From: VFMC01 sp031404435
GTDB taxonomy: Bacteria > Actinomycetota > Acidimicrobiia > Acidimicrobiales > Ilumatobacteraceae
Length of the DNA stretch: 8,626 nt
NCBI GenBank assembly: GCA_031404435.1
Contig: JANNHO010000178.1
Location: 1-8,626 of the forward strand
Reading direction: 5' to 3'
Shown here: positions 4,650-8,626 of the stretch, piece by piece
How the letters are laid out: every line of letters starts with the position of its first letter
How positions within the stretch are numbered: position 1 is the first letter of the stretch
Notes under the pieces: generated by a model
Databases searched by the model: none
Seen by the model: the letters and a program-made list of their open reading frames with translations, nothing else
What the model was told of the DNA's origin: nothing
Position numbers and translations under genes: made by a program

Positions 4650-6217
4650 CCGACACCGGCGACGACAACATCGAACAGGTCGAACAAGCGCCGCCCGAAC
4701 CCATCGAGCGAGCCGTTCCCATCGACCCCGGGGGTCGGTTGCGGCGGTGGCGGGCACCACTCGGCATCTTCGCCCTGCTCCTGGTGACGTTCACGACGTG
4801 GACGATCGGCATGCCGTTGTTCACCTCCCCCGACGAAGCCGCGCACCTGTACAAGGCATACGGCACAGCGCATTTCGAAGCGCTCGGCGAGGCGCAGCCA
4901 GACCAGTCGACCAACATCCGCCTGTTCGACGTCCCGGCTCGAATGGGCACGCCGGATTTGCGCTGCTACTTCGGCTTCCCGTCGCTACCGGCCGATTGCG
5001 CGGTGGGCTCGGCCGGGGTCACCGTGTCGACCGCCTCGGTGTACCCCCCGTTCTGGTACGCGATCGTCGGCGGGGCCGCCCGCGCCGTCGGCCAGGACAC
5101 GCACCAGCGGGTGTACCGCTTCATCAGTGCGATGCTCTGCGCGCTGTTGATCGCAATGGCGTTCGAATCGGCGCGACGATCTCGCGCCGCGACACTCAGC
5201 CCGCTGCTACTGATCGGGCTGACACCGATGACGGTGTTCCTGGCCGGAACGCTCAACCCGAACGGGTTCGAGGTTGCCGGGTTCATGCTCGCCTGGAGCC
5301 TGTGCCTGCACCTCGGCCACCCACGCGCCGCAACCGTTGGCGGCGGGCTGATCGCCGGCGGGCTGGTGGCCGCACTGCTGCTGTCGCGTTTCGCCTCGGT
5401 GGTATGGGTGGCGGCCGGCGCCCTCACGGTGGCAGCGCTGATCGGCATCGCCGGGATCCGCCAGTTGGGCAGACGGTTCTTCGTCCCCGTACTCGGCTGC
5501 ACGGTCGCAGCCGTCGCCGCGCTCGCCGCATGGTCCGCATATTCCAACGTGAACGTGAACGATTCACGCACTGCATCGGATTGGTCGCGAGGACGCGTCG
5601 TTCGGCACACACTGTCGACCCTGCCCGATCTGAGCGAGCAGATGATCGGTGTCCTCGGCTGGCTCGACACTCCCCTGCCCGCCATCGTGCACTGGCTGTT
5701 TGCCGCGTTCACCGTGGTCGTGCTCGCGGGTGTGGCGCTCTGCCGGGACGGCCGCGTGATTGCCACCGCGGCCGTCGTCGTGGCAGCGCTCGTGATCGTG
5801 CCGGTGGGGATCAACGTCGTCAGTGCCCCGACCGCTGGGCTGATCTGGCAGGGCCGGTACTCGCTGCCGATGTATGCCGCGTTCGGCGTGATCGGCATGC
5901 TGGCGTGGCAACGAGTGCTCGACCGGACCGAGCACCGCCGTCCACTCGCCGGCGCGCTGCGGTACGGCGCATGCGCTGTGTTCATCGTCGCCGAGGTGGT
6001 CGCGTTCTGGCAGGCGCTGCGCCGCTACACGGTCGGCGTCGGCGGCACCGGAGGAACCGGCGGGGCCAACGACCCGGTGTGGCTCAGCGGATCGCTGCCG
6101 TGGCAGCCAGACGTGGCCCCGATGCTGTTACTCGCGATCAACGCCGCGGCAGTCACGGGTCTCTGCGCGGTGATCCTGCGGTCGACCGCAACCGCGCGGC
6201 CGCACGCGCCTCGCTGA
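4646..6217 (+). CDS. DUF2142 family multipass membrane protein (GT-C-like), copy 1
   Basis: 523 residues. A polar, acidic N-terminal tail (1-35) precedes the first membrane helix (about 38-56), followed by a large extracytoplasmic loop starting SPDEAAHLYKAY (61-72). Its Asp-Glu pair (63-64) lies where GT-C transferases carry catalytic acids. The loop holds C107 and C118, a possible disulfide. Many helices follow (about 157-174, 184-201, 205-222, 232-248, 250-270, 279-297, 348-365, 371-393, 404-422, 440-456, 490-510). Family motifs IGVLGWLDTPLP (334-345) and WQGRYSLPM (401-409) identify DUF2142. Inferred role: transfer of a polyprenyl-phosphate-linked sugar to a glycan outside the membrane, perhaps the product of the GT2 encoded just upstream. 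GTG 4646 overlaps the GT2 stop (GTGA). A Gly-rich GGTGGTGG run lies at 466-473. The 3' end overlaps the opposite-strand DUF2142 gene by 65 bp. The function of DUF2142 is not established. Confidence 0.88.
   Translation: MTDTGDDNIEQVEQAPPEPIERAVPIDPGGRLRRWRAPLGIFALLLVTFTTWTIGMPLFTSPDEAAHLYKAYGTAHFEALGEAQPDQSTNIRLFDVPARMGTPDLRCYFGFPSLPADCAVGSAGVTVSTASVYPPFWYAIVGGAARAVGQDTHQRVYRFISAMLCALLIAMAFESARRSRAATLSPLLLIGLTPMTVFLAGTLNPNGFEVAGFMLAWSLCLHLGHPRAATVGGGLIAGGLVAALLLSRFASVVWVAAGALTVAALIGIAGIRQLGRRFFVPVLGCTVAAVAALAAWSAYSNVNVNDSRTASDWSRGRVVRHTLSTLPDLSEQMIGVLGWLDTPLPAIVHWLFAAFTVVVLAGVALCRDGRVIATAAVVVAALVIVPVGINVVSAPTAGLIWQGRYSLPMYAAFGVIGMLAWQRVLDRTEHRRPLAGALRYGACAVFIVAEVVAFWQALRRYTVGVGGTGGTGGANDPVWLSGSLPWQPDVAPMLLLAINAAAVTGLCAVILRSTATARPHAPR
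6153..6217. other. 65-bp convergent 3' coding overlap of two DUF2142 genes
   Basis: The plus-strand stop TGA is at 6215-6217 and the minus-strand stop TGA is at 6153-6155, so the last 21 codons of each protein are encoded by the same bases on opposite strands. Both tails are Arg/Ala-rich and probably cytosolic. There is no space for an ordinary terminator between the genes. Confidence 0.88.
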
Positions 6218-7796
6218 TCGCACTCGCCGCGGCTGGCGCGACGACGGGCACGACGATCAGAGACGCGGCCAGCGCGAACATCATCATCGCCACACCCCAG
6301 CCTCCCGGAGGAGACCACGCCGGCTGGTCGAAGCTGATCGCCCCTGTGCCGATCCCGTTCGCATGACGGTGCGCGCTGATGACCAACGCCGACACGTGAC
6401 CCGCCGCGACCACGACAGCGACCGCCGGGGTAAGCCACCGCGAGCCACCGGCCGCAGCGCGCGATCGGTTGCTTGCCGATTCGATCTCGTCGTCGGTTGC
6501 AACCACGCCCGCAGGGGCGTTGGTACCGCGTGATGCGCGGGCGGCGAGCAGCACGACGGCGACCGCGACCACCGAGAGGGTGAAGCGGGGTTGCACCCCG
6601 AACCCGGTGGCGCGGAGCCCGTCGATCAGCACCAGGTTCAGCGCCACGTATACGAACCCGAGCCCGGCAAAGACCCACCGCGTGCCCCGGTCGAGCCGTG
6701 ACAGCACCACGAACAACAGCGTCACCCACGTGGCCGACCACGCCGCATCCACAAACGGATCGAGGCGGTAGTTGAGCCAGCCCAGCAGCCCGACCGATTG
6801 GTGTAGCAGCGACGGCACCACCCCGAGGTCGCGCCACAGTTCGGCCAGCGGGCCCGGGCGTGGCCGCAGCGCCACCTTCATCGTCAACTGCCAGATCACC
6901 GCACCGAGCGCTGCGGCGGCGAGCACCACCGCGGCGATCACGTCGGCACGTGTCCGCTCGCGCCACCACCGCCGCACACCCGGATCGACAACCACCCACG
7001 CCACCACCGCCAGGCCGACGCCGACCACACCGAGGTCACGCGCCCAGCAGGCCATCACCCCACACCCCAGCGCGATCCAGCGCCACGGCCGCGGTGCCAG
7101 GGCAACGGCACCGAGCGCGGCGGTAAACGCAGCGACGCCGAGCACCTCGGTCGCGCTCGGGGCGATCGTGCCAACCTGAAACGCAACCAACGGCGTGACC
7201 GACAACGCAAGCAGCGCAAGCGCCGGCCGGCCGGAACCTACGCGCCCTTCGGCAGCCCGGCGGCGGCGCAGCGCCAGCAGCGTCACGGCGAACAGCACGG
7301 TGTTCTGGATGAGGAACCCGAGGCGGGCGAGCAGCAGCGTTCGCCACATCGACGAACCGAAGCGGGCCAGCACTGCCGGCAGTAGGTATGCCCCGGGCAG
7401 GTACTTGGCGTGGAACGACACGTGCTCGGCCGTGCCGGCCACCACCGGATACTGCGCGCAGGCGAACGGCATCGTCGGCTCGAACACGTTGCACGGCAAC
7501 GGTTCGCGCTGATTCCCCGGCAGATCGAACGCGCCTGATTCGGCGTTCACCCGTTCCAGCTGCGCCCCGGCAAGCCCCGACAGCGGCCGGTCTGCAGGGA
7601 CGGCGCGGCCGAAGAACTGGCCGTTCGCCATCCCCACGATACGGATGTAGTGCGACGGCTCATCGACGCCGACACCGGGCGGCGAGGTGACCATCCAGCA
7701 CAACCCGACGAGCACGAATGCCACGACGGGGACGAACACGGAGCGCATCATCGGGCCCACGCGCCGCACACGTGACGGGCGTGGTATATCGGGCAC
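6153..7796 (-). CDS. DUF2142 family multipass membrane protein (GT-C-like), copy 2
   Basis: 547 residues from GTG 7796. The first helix (about 18-37) leads to GVDEPSHYIRIVG (43-55), equivalent to SPDEAAHLYKAYG in copy 1, with D45-E46. C102 and C113 have the same 11-residue separation as C107/C118 in copy 1. Further motifs VGLLGWLNYRLDP (335-347) and VQPRFTLSV (401-409) parallel copy 1. About ten more hydrophobic segments lie between 156 and 520, with a polar, low-complexity cytosolic insert at about 421-453. Probably a paralogous transferase with a different sugar or acceptor. Start: the frame is open to 8006, but that part lies antisense to the conserved N-terminus of Ugd. GTG 7796 has TACGTT six bases upstream and none of the open extension is needed; ATG 7751 or 7748 (MMRSV) is an alternative. 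It converges on copy 1 with a 65-bp overlap and is divergent from ugd across 60 bp. Confidence 0.86.
   Translation of the reverse strand: MPDIPRPSRVRRVGPMMRSVFVPVVAFVLVGLCWMVTSPPGVGVDEPSHYIRIVGMANGQFFGRAVPADRPLSGLAGAQLERVNAESGAFDLPGNQREPLPCNVFEPTMPFACAQYPVVAGTAEHVSFHAKYLPGAYLLPAVLARFGSSMWRTLLLARLGFLIQNTVLFAVTLLALRRRRAAEGRVGSGRPALALLALSVTPLVAFQVGTIAPSATEVLGVAAFTAALGAVALAPRPWRWIALGCGVMACWARDLGVVGVGLAVVAWVVVDPGVRRWWRERTRADVIAAVVLAAAALGAVIWQLTMKVALRPRPGPLAELWRDLGVVPSLLHQSVGLLGWLNYRLDPFVDAAWSATWVTLLFVVLSRLDRGTRWVFAGLGFVYVALNLVLIDGLRATGFGVQPRFTLSVVAVAVVLLAARASRGTNAPAGVVATDDEIESASNRSRAAAGGSRWLTPAVAVVVAAGHVSALVISAHRHANGIGTGAISFDQPAWSPPGGWGVAMMMFALAASLIVVPVVAPAAASAISEARAAARLRSTAGSPRRDP
6177..6190. repeat. 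14-bp perfect palindrome in the convergent overlap
   Basis: TGCGGTCGACCGCA equals its own reverse complement and lies near the middle of the 65-bp overlap. Because it is in the same codon phase on both strands, both DUF2142 proteins contain LRSTA here (copy 1 residues 511-515, copy 2 residues 536-540). An RNA hairpin would have a five-base-pair stem with a UCGA loop and no U tract. Confidence 0.85.
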
Positions 7797-7802
7797 CGTG
7801 CG

Positions 7803-7808
7803 AACGTA
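7803..7808 (-). promoter_or_regulatory. -10 box (TACGTT) of DUF2142 copy 2
   Basis: TACGTT followed by CGC ends six bases before GTG 7796, matching TAnnnT and the shared 9-mer. It supports GTG 7796 over the downstream ATGs, which have no such box. No clear -35 element was seen. Confidence 0.45.
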
Positions 7809-7842
7809 GCCGAGCGGCCGCGTCCACCGGGGCAGCAACCGG

Positions 7843-7848
7843 TAGATT
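7843..7848 (+). promoter_or_regulatory. -10 box (TAGATT) of ugd
   Basis: TAGATT followed by CGC ends eight bases before GTG 7857. The preceding ACCGG gives ACCGGTAG, identical to the leftward operon promoter. No Shine-Dalgarno lies between the box and the start, so leaderless expression is inferred. Confidence 0.5.
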
Positions 7849-7856
7849 CGCTGGTC

Positions 7857-8626
7857 GTGACTCGACTTGCCATCATCGGGACCGGCTACGTCGGTCTGAC
7901 CACGGGCGCATGCTTCGCCCACCTCGGCCACGACGTGGTGTGCGCCGACATCGACGCCGACAAGATCGAGCGGCTCAGCCGGGGCGAGATCACCATTGTC
8001 GAACACCGCCTCGACGAGCTCGTCAACCGCGGTCTCAAGCGCGGCAACCTGCGCTTCGTCGTCGGTGCCGCCGCCGCCGTGGCCGAATGCGAGATCGCGT
8101 TCTTGTGCGTGCCGACCCCCCAGGGCGACGATGGCTCGGCCGATCTCAGCTACGTCCAGGCCGCTGCCAAGGAGATCGCCGAGCTGCTTCCCTACGAGGC
8201 GATCGTTGTCAACAAGTCGACCGTGCCGGTCGGTAGCACCAGGGTGGTCGAGCGGGTCCTGCGCCGCCCCGACGTGCGTGTGGTCAGCAACCCCGAGTTC
8301 CTCCGCGAAGGTTCTGCCGTCGACGATTTCTTGAAGCCCGACCGGGTGGTGGTCGGTTGCGACGACCGCGCCGCCGCAATCGCCGTCGGCGCGCTGTACG
8401 AGTCGATCCGCCCGCAGGTGATCGTCACCGACCCGGCTTCGGCCGAGACCATCAAGTACGCAGCAAACGCGTTCCTCGCCACCAAGCTCAGCTTCATCAA
8501 CGCCATCGCGGCGATCTGTGAAGGCGTCGGCGCCGACGTGAACGACGTCGTCGTCGGCATGGGCTACGACAAGCGAATCGGCACCGAGTTCCTCCGCCCC
8601 GGCCCGGGTTGGGGCGGCTCCTGCTT
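7857..8626 (+). CDS. ugd: UDP-glucose 6-dehydrogenase, partial (3' end outside window)
   Basis: Oxidises UDP-glucose to UDP-glucuronic acid with two NAD+, in the cytosol, supplying uronic acid for envelope polysaccharides. I translated 256 codons from GTG 7857. The N-terminal Rossmann fold opens with LAIIGTGYVGLTTGACFAHLGH (residues 4-25; GTGYVG dinucleotide loop). Further family blocks: CVPTPQ at about 83-88, STVPVGST (121-128), NPEFLREGSAVDDFLKPDRVVVG (145-167), KYAANAFLATKLSFINAIA (200-218, with the active-site region Lys200) and the end GWGGSCF, whose Cys256 is the catalytic nucleophile position. NPEFLREG favours Ugd over UDP-ManNAc dehydrogenases. About 180 C-terminal residues are expected beyond the window. 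The usual P(I/L)YEPGLEEL motif reads TIVEHRLDEL (43-52), a mild deviation. It is divergent from DUF2142 copy 2 and has no Shine-Dalgarno. Confidence 0.93.
   Translation, partial: MTRLAIIGTGYVGLTTGACFAHLGHDVVCADIDADKIERLSRGEITIVEHRLDELVNRGLKRGNLRFVVGAAAAVAECEIAFLCVPTPQGDDGSADLSYVQAAAKEIAELLPYEAIVVNKSTVPVGSTRVVERVLRRPDVRVVSNPEFLREGSAVDDFLKPDRVVVGCDDRAAAIAVGALYESIRPQVIVTDPASAETIKYAANAFLATKLSFINAIAAICEGVGADVNDVVVGMGYDKRIGTEFLRPGPGWGGSC

Larger units (their letters stand above)
7797..7856. promoter_or_regulatory. Divergent promoter region 2 (60 bp)
   Basis: This separates DUF2142 copy 2 from ugd. Its back-to-back -10 boxes are 34 bp apart (7809-7842 between them), almost the same arrangement as region 1. 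An 8-bp palindrome GCGGCCGC lies between them at 7814-7821; its role, if any, is unknown. Confidence 0.55.

Noticed and set aside
4966..5985. Minus-strand open frame of 339 codons opposite DUF2142 copy 1
   Set aside because: Ser/Thr/Ala/Pro-rich, with no recognisable domain, antisense to conserved membrane segments and without a promoter or ribosome site.
6177..6190. Palindrome as an intrinsic bidirectional terminator
   Set aside because: The stem is only five base pairs with no U tract on either strand, so a terminator call is not supported; it is kept only as a palindrome.
4402..6366. Long plus-strand open frame (654 codons) across the DUF2142 gene
   Set aside because: Its product is rich in Arg, His and Pro, has no membrane or catalytic motif and is read in another frame of the well-supported GT2 and DUF2142 genes. 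Long shadow frames are expected at this GC.
6025..6999. Minus-strand open frame of 324 codons within DUF2142 copy 2
   Set aside because: Arg/Gly-rich shadow in another frame; the real frame carries the DUF2142 motifs.
7797..8006. Upstream extension of DUF2142 copy 2 to ATG 8006
   Set aside because: It would run antisense through the conserved N-terminal Rossmann motif of Ugd and past a good -10 box; GTG 7796 explains the data better.

Overview
The window is a GC-rich, fully coding stretch of an actinobacterial-type chromosome. The organism is inferred from the high GC, tightly overlapping genes, TAnnnT -10 boxes placed so that the start codon is at or near the predicted transcript 5' end, and the DUF2304/DUF2142/GT2 families. 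Acidimicrobiia would fit, but the genus cannot be fixed from this sequence. It is a cell-envelope glycan locus of nine genes: five glycan-transfer or membrane enzymes of the GT2 and GT-C types plus accessory and sugar-nucleotide genes. No tRNA, rRNA, CRISPR array, insertion sequence or phage gene was seen. No stretch longer than about 65 bases lacks a gene.

Layout: (1) A leftward operon, 3456 down to 1. It runs GT2 glycosyltransferase (2545-3456), DPM1-like GT2 (1794-2522), GT2 with C-terminal membrane helices (784-1797) and a divergent UDP-GlcNAc 2-epimerase (1-787, cut by the window edge). The last three genes are joined by 4-base stop/start overlaps. (2) A rightward operon, 3521-6217. It runs a small DUF2304 membrane protein, a polyprenyl-phosphate-type GT2 and a DUF2142 multipass GT-C-like protein, with 11- and 4-base overlaps. 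(3) A leftward second DUF2142 gene (6153-7796) that converges on the first one and overlaps its 3' end by 65 bp. (4) A rightward UDP-glucose 6-dehydrogenase (7857-8626, cut by the window edge).

How they may work together: Ugd would supply UDP-glucuronic acid and the epimerase UDP-ManNAc or a relative. The soluble GT2s would build a glycan or load sugars onto polyprenyl phosphate on the cytosolic face, and the two DUF2142 proteins would transfer lipid-linked sugars outside the membrane. The DUF2304-GT2-DUF2142 operon resembles the three-part logic of the gtrA/gtrB/gtr(type) glycan-modification cassettes, but with unrelated membrane parts. It is the best candidate here for a poorly described system.

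Regulation: every start codon that is not overlapped by an upstream gene (five of five) has a TA[C/G]nnTCG[C/G] box ending its TAnnnT 6-9 bases before the start, while the overlapped genes lack it. Two divergent intergenic regions (64 and 60 bp) have nearly the same back-to-back geometry. GC content falls in the distal GT2 gene, which suggests that part of the leftward operon has a different history.
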